Shown: positions 45,100 to 57,565 of the stretch, piece by piece
Layout of the letters: every line of letters starts with the position of its first letter
Position numbering within the stretch: position 1 is the stretch's first letter
Source of the DNA: Dugong dugon
Taxonomy: Eukaryota; Chordata; Mammalia; Sirenia; Dugongidae
Assembly: GCA_030035585.1 (NCBI GenBank)
Contig: CM057460.1
Span: 129,192,714-129,256,713 of the forward strand
Reading direction: 5' to 3'
DNA: 64,000 nt
Notes under the pieces: generated by a model
Databases searched by the model: none
The model's input: only the letters and a program-made list of their open reading frames with translations
Told to the model about the DNA's origin: nothing
Program-made: the position numbers and the translations under genes

Positions 45100-45475
45100 C
45101 TTCTCAAATCCCAAGATAATTATTCTTCACTAGACAGGGTGAGAAAGGCTCTCCTTCGTCTTTCCACCCTTCACAGTACCTGGCACATGTTAAGCAATAA
45201 ACATTTCCTAAGAAATATTTGTTATTATCATAGGATTTGATACACTCCAGTTCCATATCTATTTCTAATGAAAATCATGATTTTTTATCACATCATAGCT
45301 AACTCAACTGAGGTAGTCCTTAGCTGTATATAGAATAACAAAAAGAACTAGAATGGCAGCCGGGAAACAGATTTTGGCTAGATTCTGCCATTATTAAAGA
45401 GTAATATTAAGTACGTGACTTTAGCTCTCTAATATTCACTTCTCTCACTTATAAAACAATAAGACTGGATAAGAG
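45100..45475 (+). repeat. MIR-type traces
   Basis: Near 45174-45210 there is a MIR/L2 3' end (cagtacctggcacatg then agcaataaacatttcc). At 45360-45475 a MIR core: gattctgccattattaaa, gtgactttagctctcta, cttataaaacaataagactg. Confidence 0.55.
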
Positions 45476-45892
45476 GTAATCTTTCTGCTAACACTTTCTG
45501 CAAGGGAAATTGGCTCTTAGAAACCCTAGTGGAAATTAGAGTGATTTCGCAGCACAACACTGTCAAAAGTGATGGTTAGGTATAGGCGTTATTATTAGTA
45601 CTCAAGTAATTTCAAGTACCCTGTAAATTAAACAAGATTCTCAAGACTCTCATATTAACCTAACACTCTATATGGCTTAGTTTTTATGGGGGAGGTGGGG
45701 TGGGGGAAAGCCACGTTCAAAATTAAAACTCAAATTCTATAAACACAATGCTTTATTCTTTTGAAATTGTATGTATTCCCATGTAGCTCTTTGTCAGCAG
45801 AATTTATAAACAAGTAAATCATAAAATGATTTCCTAAGCGTTTGAGACCCAATCAATTAAAAATTCTTCTTATTTGCTTGACTCTAACTGCC
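45476..45892. other. low-copy spacer
   Basis: Nothing recognised apart from a G-rich stretch near 45689-45707. Confidence 0.4.
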
Positions 45893-46050
45893 TAGTGGTA
45901 TAGAAGTTAAGAGCTACGGCTGCTAACCAAAAGGTCCACAGTTTGAATCCACCAGCCACACCTTGGAAACCCTGTGGGGCAGTTCTACTCTGTCCTGTAG
46001 GGTCGCTAGGAGTCGGACTTGACGGCAACGGGTTTGGTTTTTTTTCGGTT
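45893..46050 (+). repeat. AfroSINE (short form)
   Basis: Reads gctgctaaccaaaaggtcca, ccttggaaaccctgtggggc, tagggtcgctaggagtcgga and gacggcaacgggtttggttt. A flanking taactgccta at both ends is a probable TSD. Confidence 0.95.
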
Positions 46051-46336
46051 TTAACTGCCTAATAGATTTCCGTTTCTTATTCGAACAATTATTTTGGTAT
46101 TATAAAGGTGTAACCCAGGCTAAATCTACAAACTTCATACATATTTAGTAGTATTTTGACTACTTGTTAGGAGAAAATGGAAAAAAACTTGATATACCTT
46201 TACGAGCTATGGTTTAAGTAAGAGGAGTTCAGGCTTGACTCCAGAATACTGATAATCAATAAGCAAAATGTATGCTTCCGTCTAGCATTTTATTCCTAAG
46301 TCTTTTCTAGATTGAATATTCTATAATAAAACGTGT

Positions 46337-46418
46337 TTGTTGTTGTTGTTAGATGCTGTGAGTTGGTTCCGACTCGTAACAACCCTATGTACAACAGAAA
46401 GAAAAACTGCCTGGTCCT
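46337..46418 (-). repeat. RTE 3' terminus, ~80 bp
   Basis: Plus-strand gttgttgttgttagatgctg, gttccgactcgtaacaaccc and tgtacaacagaaagaaaaac. Severely 5'-truncated; it ends where the microsatellite begins. Confidence 0.9.
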
Positions 46419-46424
46419 GTATGT

Positions 46425-46475
<51 letters not shown>

Positions 46476-46505
46476 TATCTATACATATACACACATATAT
46501 ATGTA
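46419..46505. repeat. (TA)n/(CA)n compound microsatellite
   Basis: atatacatatatatat-type repeats pass into acacacaca and back to TA-rich. A 63-codon frame of alternating Ile/Tyr/Thr/His is a by-product. Confidence 0.95.
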
Positions 46506-47817
46506 TTTAATTTTACTCTTTTAATTTATCAATGTATATGTTTCATAGGAAGAAATTAATTTCTTTTCAAAGCCTAACAGTCTCGTTTTTAAAAAAAAAT
46601 CTAGAATACGCCTTCAAAATGGAAATATAAGGCTAATATGAGAATTTTGTGAATTCACACATCTACTTATTCAAAAGATATTCAATATTCATTATTATAT
46701 GGTCACTGATATGGTTAAAATAAAAAGAATATATTTTACCTGAAGTAAAATTACTTAATAATTTATTACTAAGAAGATATGTGGAGATGACAGTAAACAT
46801 TTGGTCATCGTGTTGATTAGAGTGCAGAAGGAGTGCTAGAGATGTGCTAAGTTGATTTTAAACTAAAACAAACAAGTAAAAAGTGATTCTTTAGGATAAA
46901 AAACTATTACTAGGATCTGAGATACTGACCTGTGATTGTAAATAAAAGAACATAAAAGATAAAACCAATTCTAGGTAACCTGACTGCTACAAAGTTCACA
47001 AGACTGCCTTTGAAGGAGAAAAAAAAATTCTGTTGTGACCTGCATTTTATAGAAGTTTGTCAAGAATCAGCAGGACTGAGAAAAGTCCTAGGACTGGACT
47101 ATAAAAGCTTGTCAGCTAGTAGTCATGAGTAATTAACAAAGGGTTCAAACCATGGGTGACCTGCTTTGGGAAGACAGGACAATAAAGGAACTGAGACTCC
47201 AAAAATCCTGGAATCCCTGTTGAGCCACAGAAATGGCCATGTGAACGCTTTGACTATATAACTCAGTTGTTTCCATGGTTTTTTCCTCTCTCCTCCTGCC
47301 CTGATGCACAACAGCTTCCATTCTTGTTGTCCAGGCATGAAGAAGGTTAATATTAACAAACTGCACTCAGAATTCACCAAGGCAAAGTTGATGACTACCA
47401 AGATACCCTAATGGTTGGGTGGTATTCCTCTCACTCACTTATACCAGGCATGCCCTTTTAAATTAAAATATCCGAGGAAACTTTTTGGCAAACACTAAAG
47501 CTTCCTTTCCTCTTTTTTCGACCACTTTAGACCTCATAGTTGTTCATTCATGTTGGGATTCTGTTTCAGTGTTTTCCAGATCACCAATCCAACCTAAAAT
47601 CAAGGAGCCTACTTTAAGTTGAAATAAAATTATTTGTTTCAATTCTACTGCAAGATGACCATTCGGTTTTCCTTTCTTTCCTAATACAATATTTTCATAT
47701 ATTTCCATATTTAAAAAACCATACTTTTTACGTTAAAGATAGGTTTGCACAGAGGCTCAGATGGATTAAGTGAAAGTATCTCACAAACCTAAATTTACTG
47801 TCCACTAATATTACTGA
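46506..47817. other. low-copy DNA
   Basis: No recognised gene. Minus-strand frames of 92 and 73 codons at 47123-47401 overlap in two frames and have no recognisable domain. This patch is less AT-rich than its surroundings and could be part of an old LTR, but I cannot support that. Confidence 0.35.
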
Positions 47818-48015
47818 AAGGAGCCCTGGTGGCACAGTGGTTAAGCACTTGGCTGCTGATTGAAAGGTCAGAGATTTGAACCCACCAGCCACTCCATGGG
47901 AAAAGATGTGGCAGTCTGCTTCCATAAAGATTACAGCCTTGAAAACCCTATGGGGACACTTCTACTCTGTCCTATAGGGTTGCTATGAGTTGGAATCGAC
48001 TCAATGGCAGTGGTT
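47818..48015 (+). repeat. AfroSINE (form with the gtggcagtctgcttcc block), first of a tandem pair
   Basis: Reads gagccctggtggcacagtgg, gatgtggcagtctgcttcca and tatagggttgctatgagttg. Flanked by aatattactgaaa (47805-47817) and aatattattgaaa (about 48017-48029). Confidence 0.95.
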
Positions 48016-48027
48016 TAATATTATTGA

Positions 48028-48193
48028 AAGGAGCTCTGGTTGTGCAGTGTTTAAGTGCTCAGCTGCTAACTGAAAGGTTTGCGGTTCAAACCCACCAGTG
48101 GCTCCATGGGAGAAAAGACCTGGCGATCTGTTCCCATAAAGGTTTCAGCCTAGAAAACCCTGTGGGGAAGTTCTACTCTATCATATATGGTTG
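48028..48193 (+). repeat. AfroSINE, second of a tandem pair, 5' part
   Basis: Reads gagctctggttgtgcagtgt, gctgctaactgaaaggtttg and gaaaagacctggcgatctgt, then is cut at tcatatatggttg by a MaLR LTR. Its 3' part is at 48652-48700. Confidence 0.93.
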
Positions 48194-48651
48194 TGTTATA
48201 GATTGAATTGTGTCCCCCAAAAATGTGTGTCAATGATTCCCAGTATTGCGTGGTGGTCCTCCATTTTGTGATCTGTAAATCTAACTTTTATGAGGTTAAT
48301 AAGGCGGTTATGTTAATGAGGCAGGACTCAATCTACAGGATTAGGTTGTATCTTGAGTCAATCTCTTTTGAGATATAAAAGAGAGAAGAAAGCAGAGAGG
48401 AAAGGGAATTCATTACCACCAAGCAAGAAGAACCAGGAGCGGAGCACATCCTTTGGATTCAGGGTCCCTGTGCTGAGAAGCTCCTAGACCCAGGGGAAAA
48501 TTGATGACAAAGATCTTCCCCCAGGCCTACACAGAGAGAAAGCCTTAAATTTGAACTTCTAGCCTCCTAAATTGTGAGAGAATAAAATTATGTTTGTTAA
48601 AGCCATCCACTTTTGGCATTTCTGTTATAGCTGCATTAGATAACTAAGACA
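48194..48651 (+). mobile_element. MaLR (MLT1-like) solo LTR inside an AfroSINE, 5 bp TSD
   Basis: Starts tgttatagattgaattgtgt and ends tagataactaagaca. It has a tggattcagggtccctgtgc block and a poly(A) signal (aataaa near 48581). The exact repeat ggttg at 48189-48193 and 48652-48656 is both the TSD and the native SINE sequence. Confidence 0.97.
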
Positions 48652-48700
48652 GGTTGCTATGAATCAGAATCAATTTGATGACACGTAACAACAACAATAT
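48652..48700 (+). repeat. AfroSINE, second of a tandem pair, 3' part
   Basis: ggttgctatgaatcagaatc completes the SINE. After the tail aacaacaa comes a third copy of the target repeat, aatattatcaaaa. Confidence 0.93.
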
Positions 48701-49059
48701 TATCAAAATATGAACATTTTGGTAATACTTTGTTTGCCTTTGAAACATTATTTTTTTAAATTTTTGGTTTTGCTTTTTTTTTTGAGAATATTCAAGGACA
48801 GAGATAAGCAATGTGAAAATGAAGACGTGATTAGCTTAAGCATTTCCGAGGTCATTTTTAGTTTAATTTGTTGTTGTTGTTGTTATGATTGTACACACTC
48901 ATAATCAGTTACTAAAACTTTTCAACCTGGAAGGAATTTACTTTTAATTTAGCACATCATTTTCTTTTCACCACCCATCATTTTTCTGTTGCACTATCTG
49001 GAAAACTTGAACATTTGCCCTACTTTCTCCGATGCTGAACAGGGATTGATGCTGCAATG
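48701..49059. other. low-copy AT-rich spacer
   Basis: Contains a (gtt)n run at about 48872-48884. Nothing else recognised. Confidence 0.4.
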
Positions 49060-49243
49060 TCAGGCACCAAACCAAAAAAACCAAACCCCTTGCCACCAAA
49101 TTGATTCTGACTCATAGCGACCCTATAGGACAGAGTAGAACTGCCCATCGGGTTTCTAAGGAGTAGCTGGTGGGTTTGAACTGCCAACAGTTTTGTTAGC
49201 AGCTGTAGCATGCCATAGCTCTTACTGCTCCACCAGAGCTCTG
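49060..49243 (-). repeat. AfroSINE (short form), minus strand
   Basis: Plus-strand accaaaaaaaccaaacccct, gattctgactcatagcgacc, cctataggacagagtagaac and ttgttagcagctgtagc. A short flanking repeat, ctgcaatg, is present on both sides. Confidence 0.93.
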
Positions 49244-50446
49244 CAATGGCCGGTAAGGGGTTGAAAAAGAAAGCTTTGAATATCATCAGGAACAGCTGCT
49301 CAGGGATTTAAAAAAAAAAAAAAAAAAGGAATTCTCATGACAACTAAAATAAATCAAGAAATCTATTTTAAAAAATAGACTGGCAAACTCACCACATACA
49401 TAACATTAGATTAACTTTAATTTTATTGGCTTCTTGTTTAATTTTGAGTTGCATCTGTGTTTTGGGAGTGAAAGATGGCAGATGTACTGAAAAGACTGCT
49501 AAAGTGAAAGTAAAGGGAGGGCATCTTATTCCCCAGAAAAGTATACAGGCAAGTAAGGCAATCAATTTCCACCTGCCAAGGGGTTTCAGATTCAGCCCTT
49601 CCATAATGTTTCATGTTCACAACCTCCCATTGCACAGTCTGTATGAGAGCTACCTATTGGTATGTCTTCAGGGAAAGTTTTTATTTATAATCAGAAAATG
49701 TTTACGTTTTTTGTAAAAGACTATAGAGTATTTCTCAACCTAAATCATAATGGATAAGCTTATCTACTGCTGAAGTTGGCTGATCCCGGGGATTACGATG
49801 GATGACGGAGATCATGATCCAACAGGGTCTGTATCTTATCTACGTCAGATAAATATAACTGAAATTACTATTATAGGGTAGAGTTTTGCTCCAAAGCAGA
49901 AATTCAATACCAAAGGACCCAAGGTGTCAGAGATAGATAGTAGATGAAGAAAGAATAGGAAGTTAACACCAAGCTCAATTCACATTAATCAATTTATCAT
50001 TAGTTACTCTTAGCAGAGCTGTCTCCATGCTAGAAATCTCTTTCATGAAAAGGCACCTCTTTTCTGAAACTCCAATATATCTCTTGGAATGTGCTCATAA
50101 AGTACACAAGGCACATGTGTTTTTCTTTGACTGTGACTAAAGGAAAACAAAAGGTCGTCCTTTTCAAGCTGCACTGGGATGCTTCCTGTGAAACTAAGGT
50201 AGCAGATTAACTATGCCTTATAGGATGCCTCCGAATGTCCTCTGAAAATATTCATGAATCCAAATAAATAAATAAAAACTGAAAATAAACATGAGACCAG
50301 GTGATTTGCTGAAGTCTAGAGTAGGAGTAGGATGACAGTGCACACTAAACACACCAGCAATGGAGATAAATTCAAAATTACATTCTAACCCACTCTGCCA
50401 GGTCTGAACTGTACTGAACAAACATGTTCCCATATCCTGCTAAAGC
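49244..50446. other. low-copy DNA
   Basis: 1.2 kb without recognised repeats or genes except a poly(A) run at about 49311-49327. The overlapping frames at 49389-49716 on both strands have no domain. Confidence 0.4.
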
Positions 50447-50656
50447 CAAAAACCAAATAGTTGCTGTTGAGTTGATTCTGACTCCTTGCGACTACATGTG
50501 TGCAAAGTAGAACTATGCTCCATGGAGTTTTCAAGGCTGTGACCTTACCGAAACAAAACGCTAGGGCTTTTTTTCAAAGTACCTCTGGGTGGGTTTGAGC
50601 CGCAAAACTTTCAGTTAATAGTCAAGTGTTTAATCATGTTTGCGCCATCCAGGGAC
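50447..50656 (-). repeat. AfroSINE (older form), minus strand
   Basis: Plus-strand gttgctgttgagttgattct, ttttcaaggctgtgacctta, ggctttttttcaaagtacct, ctgggtgggtttgagc and gcgccatccagggactc. The ccagggactc end marks the older subfamily. Confidence 0.88.
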
Positions 50657-50958
50657 TCGCCACACACCCTGCTATAGGAGAGAAATACAAATCCTATAGT
50701 CAAGTTCTAGGTTTTTAATGCAAGATAACCACTGATCAATAAAAAAAGGTAGCTATCCCTCCAATTCATGTAGTTTGTCTCCTGAACCAGCCAGACTCAG
50801 AGCTTTTCCTCCTTCCCCTTGTTCCTATTAATGCTTCTCATCCTACAGCCATTTAGAAGTTACAACAGAATTTGGAGATTGTGAGAGCATAGGAGTTTAG
50901 CATTCTTAATTCATGAATCCAAATTAACTGGTCAGTATTCTGTTGCTTATTTAGACCA
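50657..50958. other. low-copy spacer
   Basis: Nothing recognised. Confidence 0.4.
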
Positions 50959-51281
50959 GGGCTTCTCAAACTATCTTTTGTGAAGGACCAGTTCATTTAT
51001 TTCTTTCTCTTTTTTTAAAAAATTCCCAATCTGCTGCACACTGAAACTTTAAAAATATACAATGAAAATGAATCACTTGAAAAATGAAATTAAAAACCTG
51101 TCATACAAAATATATTTTTTTATACTGTTAGATTCAACGGACACAAAATTACTCTATCAGATTGTGATCAAAGTTTCAAAAGATTTACTCTTGATTTCTT
51201 TACTTATCTCTTCATGAACCTGTAGCAAACACTTCACGGACTAACCCCAGTCTGTGAACCACATTTTGAGTAGCACTAAGC
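50959..51281. mobile_element. hAT-type (Charlie/MER-like) DNA transposon remnant
   Basis: The left end cagggcttctcaaacta and the right end ccacattttgagtagcact form imperfect inverted repeats of the ...TTCTCAAAC... kind common in mammalian hAT elements. Just inside the right end, cggactaaccccagtctg also fits. AT-rich core, no transposase. The 8 bp TSD is not convincing. Confidence 0.6.
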
Positions 51282-52448
51282 TAGATAACTCACCCTCAGA
51301 ATGTAAGAAAACTCTTTGTCAGTGCAGCTCTTTAAATGAAATGATTGCTTGCCAGACTCTTCAAGCTGAATTTAGTACATCTTTCTTTCCTTCAGGTTTA
51401 GATCTGAGTGTCTAAAGTGCTAGCACCCAAATGGGAAAGAGTAAAGAACATGCCATGAAGCCCGTCTGTTAGCAAGCACTGAGACCGAGTAGATTTCTTA
51501 TGGAACCTATGAGAAATACTACAACAACAAGAAAACAGTATATTACTTGAGTTTGTGAGGAAGTTCATATTTCTTCCAATAATTTACAAGAAATATAATT
51601 TCAGAAATCAACAAAAGAAGAGAAATAACACAAGTGATTTTTGAATCAAGAACCAGGGACACAAAAAATTAACACAATGAAATGAAGGCACAAATTGACT
51701 TAATAGAAAAATAATACCATCTTTAGTGGATTTATAATCCAGTACAGTCAGTAAAAATAATAAACACTGAAAAAATTATAGCAGTTGTGTTGAGGACAAA
51801 CATGAGTGTTATTCTAGAAGCAAAAGCAAACAGATGGAAATGAGGGAAGATGAAAGATCAAGGACAAGAAACACAGACCCAGTCAAGGAACTTGAAGTTT
51901 TCCTGAGGTAACAATAAAAAACAGCAGTTTATAGATCCAAAGGACTCACAAAGTTTCAGGAAACTTTCAGAGTAGATAGTAAGTATTGGATTAATGGGTG
52001 AATGACTGGCAACAGAGAGACAATTCTACCAGTGACTTAGTTTAATTATGTTCAGGCAGCATTTAACTACTCTCTAGAAACTCTATGTTTTGAATTAAAA
52101 TAAAAGCAAAGAACTTAAGTAGCATTTCAGTAATGTATTTAATGCAACCCCATTTTTCTCACTACTCATTTCTCACTACTATTAGGGAATGAGAGAGGAA
52201 AAGGAGGGGGGGTGGATTTATACTAAGGAAAAGAAATATACAAGCATACCTAGGCTCAACAAGAATGACCCTCACCTGACATCACAGTACAAAATGTCCA
52301 TTGAACTCCCCTTCCTGGTTTGCTTAAACTTTCTATTACCTCTAGTGGCTGTAGCCAGTGTATGGGTCACTGCAGAGAAAACTCCAAAATTTCTACAAGG
52401 AGTGGCTTAAAGGAGCAATGTGGGCATTCTTAGATTACCTCGTAGACA
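51282..52448. other. low-copy DNA
   Basis: Nothing recognised. The 73-codon frame at 52189-52410 includes a hydrophobic stretch (LPFLVCLNFLLPLVAVASVW) but has no context supporting a gene. Confidence 0.4.
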
Positions 52449-52655
52449 AACATTTGCCTTGGAGTCAATTTCAATTCATAACGACCTCATGTGTGTCAGA
52501 GTAGAAGTTTGTTCCACAGGGTTTGAAATGGTTAATGATTTTTCTGAAGTAGATTGGCAGGCCATTTTTTCTGAGGAGTCTCTGGTGGACTCAAGCCTCT
52601 AACATTTTGTTTAGCAGCTGAGTTTGTTAACCGTTCAAACCACCCAGGGACTCTA
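52449..52655 (-). repeat. AfroSINE (older form), minus strand, diverged
   Basis: Plus-strand attcataacgacctcatgtg, cagagtagaagtttgttcc, tttagcagctgagtttgtta and caaaccacccagggactc. Confidence 0.85.
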
Positions 52656-52992
52656 CAGCTTGTGGAGGGAGGGCCAATGGAGATTTTTTTGTGGGCACAT
52701 TCTTACCTCCCCAAGAGCTGTCCTTTGACACTGTCACTGGAAGACTGATAGACAGGTTCTATCACATCTCCATTCGTCCACATGGGCCACTCTTCCTGTC
52801 ATTTCCACACTTGGGCTCTATCATCTCCCCAATTTTTACATAGTTCTTATTTATTACTACAGATTATTTATCTGAACACTATCTCACTGAGTTATACTTT
52901 AAAACATGCATATTTCTGATGTCTCTCACTCAGTAAAGAACATTCGTCTGGGTTTTTCTTTTCACAAAAAGCACATATTACAAGGAAAAGGT
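52656..52992. other. low-copy spacer
   Basis: Nothing recognised. Confidence 0.4.
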
Positions 52993-53152
52993 AAAAACAA
53001 ACCCATTGCCATCAACTCAATTCTGACTCAAAGCGACTCTATAGGACAGGGTAGAGCTGCCCCATAGAGATTCCAAGGAGATTCTGGTGGATCTGAACTA
53101 CTGACCTTTTGGTTAGCAGCCGAGCTCTTAACCAATGTGCCATCAGGGCTCC
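52993..53152 (-). repeat. AfroSINE (short form), minus strand
   Basis: Plus-strand acaaacccattgccatcaac, tataggacagggtagagctg, ccttttggttagcagccgag and catcagggctcc. A flanking aaaacaaa on both sides may be the TSD. Confidence 0.95.
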
Positions 53153-53217
53153 AAAACAAACAAGCAACAACAACAAAAAAAGCATACTTATAGGAAACCA
53201 TGACATGGATTTTCTGG

Positions 53218-53264
53218 GATGTGTGTATGTGTGTGTGTGCACACGTGTGTGTAGTAGGCAGTGT
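53218..53264. repeat. (GT)n-type microsatellite, imperfect
   Basis: gtgtgtatgtgtgtgtgtgc followed by acacgtgtgtgtag. Confidence 0.85.
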
Positions 53265-56200
53265 GCGGGTAGTGTTGAATCGTCCGCAGAATATGGTGCT
53301 GCTCCCTGGGATGACTAGCATACGTTCATCAGAAAGTCCAGATAAGGGGGTAAGTCTGCAGCCTGACATTGATTTTTCTTGCATGAAGATAGCTGGCTCA
53401 TGGCTTTTTTTCACAGTATTGTTCTTTATCCCCATACCCTTGATGTAGGTGCATGTTTAAAAAGAGAGAGGATAGTGGCAAGTGTAGAGGGAAGAAGGAA
53501 ATTTATTAGAAGAAAGTTATGATAAAAGGAGTAAAATCAGGACATGATCTAGAAAACCGAGTAGCCCAATTTGACTATACTTCGGGATTACATTTAGATT
53601 ACTGGAAGGCAAAATAAAACAAATAACACACATACACACAAAAGTGTATTTTGGGCTTCAGAGCCCTGAATGTCAGATCAAGGAGTCTGACAAGGAGCTA
53701 ACAAATGTTCCTGAACAAGAGACAAGACATGTAACACATATGTAGAGCTCACTGGACCAAGGTGAATCAAACTGAAGCAATTCCTAGAAATGCATTGTCC
53801 TTTCCATGAGACCACTTGTGTTAAAAAAGAATGAAAGAAGGAAGGAAGGATCAAAGGTTTTTTTGTTGTTGTTGTTGTTTTTTGAAAGTGAGAATAAGTA
53901 ATGAAATGAGATTTCTTAAAAAGAAGAAATCTAAGAGCTGTTCATATAACAGTTATAGAGAGGGAAAAAAAAAAAAAAAGATTCCCAAATACTTTGAGAC
54001 CTAGTATTAACAGTATCTGATACATCCTTTGATAAATGGCTTAAAATGAGATCTTTGAGGAAAAGTCCAAATTAATTTAGCTACTGAGTTCCCAAATGCT
54101 AAATATGGCTAAAGGGCAAAGCTAAAATATTTAGTATAAATGAAATTTCAAAAGTCTAAATGAGAAATAGTAGAAGTTAGATCAAACCACTCCTTTACAG
54201 AAACACTGGATTAAAAAAAAAATTAAACAAATGAAAATGACAAGATTAGTAATAGAAAAAAAAAAAAAAAAAAAGATAAAAATAAGCCAAGAAGGATTCA
54301 GGCAAATTGAAATATTTGCTCACCTGAAAAAGGGTTCTGGAGGAAGATAGAAATGCATAAAATACATGAAAACAGAACCCTTTTGTATTGCTCATTTAAT
54401 TGCAATTGATTGAATTCTGTTAAAATAAAAGCAAGAGAAATGGTGGATACACAAGTATGGAAAGTTTATTAATCTCTACAGCAAAAGAAGTTAACATTGT
54501 CAGAAAAATTACTTAAACAAGATATTATGAAAGTATTTAATAAAATTAGACCATGTGAAGTATAAATGGCATAGTTCAAAAGCATTTATGCTTTGAGTCA
54601 AAGTTGGCTCTTTGGAGACCTTTCCAAGGTCCCCCTAACCATAAGATTCACTCAGAGAACTTAACTGTGTTATATAAGGAATCTTTTTCTTCTACAGGGT
54701 GAGTTATATCCAAGTAGGCATCTTACACACTGCCTTAAAAACAAGAGAGTCTGATACATAGAGATGACAGCATCAGATTCCAAAGTGAAGAACTAGATAA
54801 ATAACAGGAAGTCTCTTAACTTTTAGCTGAATAGGAGGAAAAGGTGTCTACATACACTACCAGTTCAACTATTTTGTAGTAAAGTCAATTTTATTTTGTC
54901 ATTTTCACGGCCAACCTGTAAGCACATTAAACACAATAGAGCCCAGTCAATTAATTTATTAAAATGATTTGCAACAAAATGTTTGACTAATAAAATTGAA
55001 AAGATCATTTGTTTGTGATCCAGCTGACCATTTTATGATTTTCCTGTAAACTATCAATCTAAATTATAATGTTTAATTAATGCATCTAATTATTAATTAA
55101 TTTTATTAATACAATTAAGGTTCTCTCATTGAACAAGGAAAACAACTGAAAGATTATATAGAGAAAGAATATGAAAATAAAACAACTGTGTCTTTAATCT
55201 GAAAAAAGAAAGAAATATAAGTAGGTTTATATAAAATTTAGAAAAGGAGATTGAAAGAGAGCAAACATTAAAATGTCAGGTATTTCATATGTCCTATTCT
55301 AAAATTTAAGGATACCTTAAAGAGATAATAAGATAAATGAAGACAGAAAGTGGAAGGCCTTAAAGATCATGAATTCAAATTAAGAAGAGGTTTTAAAGGA
55401 TAATTATATTTAAATAGCTGTCTTTTACTTACCACCTCTCCTCAGCTTTGACCTCTAACTCACACACTATGAGAAAATTAAATGACTCCATGACTAAGCC
55501 AGTGGTTAAGACTGTATCTCTAACAGAAGGCAAATTTCAATGATGGAAATAATTCAGAGTTACATGCAGCTACATCAATCAAACAATTTTTAAAAGTAGT
55601 TCCTGTCCATAGTCCATAACTTGTATGAGAATATAAGAAGATACAGTTTAGTCTATAGAAAAGCAGAAGAAAATACAACTGGACACAGTGGGCAAGAGGA
55701 GAAAAATGAATATAAAGAATAGGAAAGATGTACATTTATATAGATAGAAACTAAAGAAGTAGAAGAGAAAAATAAACACAGTTTCAAAGTAATAGATCTC
55801 AAGAGAAGCAGGTGGATGCTTAAAACTTTACAACCATTTCCACATCAAGGCCTAGAAGAAAGTTCATAAATCAAAAAGTCAAACTGAAAGAATAGGATAT
55901 GAGACAAAAAATAAAGGCCAGTGTAGGGTAAAACCAATATCATATACCGACTCTTCCATAGTTTACTCGTATTGAAATATGGGATTGTAAATCCTTAGAG
56001 AAAAAATCGTATGTCTTCTTATGTTTTTAATAAGCAGTTTGCATATTGCCCTACAGAAGAAATATTTATAAAAAGGCTAAAATATAATTAAGTAAAATTT
56101 TATGAGAGGCAAAATAAAATTGAAATTACTTGAGGAAATATTGACTTTTCATGACTTAAATTTTATAAACTCCTTCAGCTAAAGATGAAATTAACCTAGT

Positions 56201-56744
56201 ACTTGAAATTAGAGATTATCCACAATATAAAGAAGAAGCAACAGCAAACTGAGCAGGATACAGAGCAATTGATGTTAACAGAATTCATACAATAAGAAAA
56301 ATGTCTAAATCACAGAATTTTTATAAATATCTTTCTAACTTTGTATATTTTGATTTATGTCTCCACAGGGTCACTGAATTTAATATTTTGGTCACAAAGT
56401 TTTGGCACCCATCTGCCTTGGAAAAAAGTGTTTCTAGTGAAGTCACTTAGGGCTTTCTTTCTGAATAACTATTGATAAAATCAATAAGGTGGTGATTCAA
56501 TTCAGGATCTAAGGGCACAACACTCAAACCAATTGATAAAGGAAGTAACAAGAGTTCAAGTGTAGACTAAGAAAAAAAAAGAAATACGGATTAAAGGGTA
56601 AAAATGAGAAAGAAGAAAAAGTCAGGAACCAGAGGAGAGATCCCAAAGGTGCAGCAGTGAATAGAGTTCAGAGGCAAGCATCTGGCTACTTTAATCACCT
56701 GGCAGTTCCATGCACTCCTTGCAGCTATTCCCCAGTGACGTCAC
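53265..56744. other. 3.5 kb of AT-rich low-copy DNA
   Basis: The longest stretch with no recognised transposon. It contains poly(A) runs near 53967-53980 and 54257-54275 and a (gtt)n run near 53863-53879. No exon-like frame, RNA gene or CpG cluster is visible. Confidence 0.5.
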
Positions 56745-56953
56745 ATGTTGTTGTTGGGTGCCATCAAGTTGACGTGACTCATGGTAACCCTATGTGACAG
56801 AGTAGAGCTGCTTCATAGGGTTTTCCAGGCTGCAATCTTTACTGGGAGCAGACAGCCAGGTCTTTCTCCCATGGAGCTGCTGAGTGGGTTCAAACCACCG
56901 CCAACCTTTCGCTTAGCAGCCGTATGCTTAACCTTTGTACCACCAGGGCTCCT
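56745..56953 (-). repeat. AfroSINE (older form), minus strand
   Basis: Plus-strand tgttgttgttgggtgccatc, gttttccaggctgcaatctt, aggtctttctcccatggagc, gctgagtgggttcaaaccac and gtaccaccagggctcc. Confidence 0.93.
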
Positions 56954-57104
56954 AGTGATCATTTACCCACTACTAATTCAGCCAGCCTGTTTCCCCACTC
57001 ATTTTTAATATTTAATGGAATATAGATGCCTTTAGTAATATGTTTTCTATGATACAACAAGCCATAAGCAGTCTTACATTCCTGACTTCTAAGGACACTT
57101 AAAA

Positions 57105-57315
57105 AGGAGCCTTGGTGGCACAGTGGTTAAAACACTCAGTTGCCAATTGAAAGGTTGGCAGTTCGAACCCGCCAGCCACTGTGTGGAAGAAAGATATGGC
57201 AGTCTGCTTCTGTAAAAATTTACAGCCTAGGAAACCCTATAGGGCAGCTCTACTCTGTCCTATAGCATCACTATGAGTCAGAATCAACTCTAGGGCAGTA
57301 GGGTTTTTGTTTTTT
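57105..57315 (+). repeat. AfroSINE (form with the gtggcagtctgcttcc block)
   Basis: Reads gagccttggtggcacagtgg, ggttggcagttcgaacccgc, gatatggcagtctgcttctg and catcactatgagtcagaatc. The B box region (gttcgaaccc) is intact. Confidence 0.95.
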
Positions 57316-57565
57316 TTTTAAATACAGCTATCAGACCACAACCCAGTGTGAGCCAGACTCGATCCTCTCAAGTCTGAGATATCACTGAGATCCTCTAGGA
57401 GTCAACTCTGCCTTCCAAGGATGGGTTCTGATAGAATTCAAGCACTTGAGACAGTGCGCTGCTACTCAACTGAAAACTCAGACAAACCTTTAAAAATACT
57501 AAAAAAAGAAAGAGAAAAAAAGGCAATTGTAGAGTGATTTCTTTGTTAAATTCCCATTTAGATGG

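Noticed and set aside
46419..46505. Origin-like or regulatory AT-rich element
   Set aside because: A plain TA/CA microsatellite next to an RTE truncation point.
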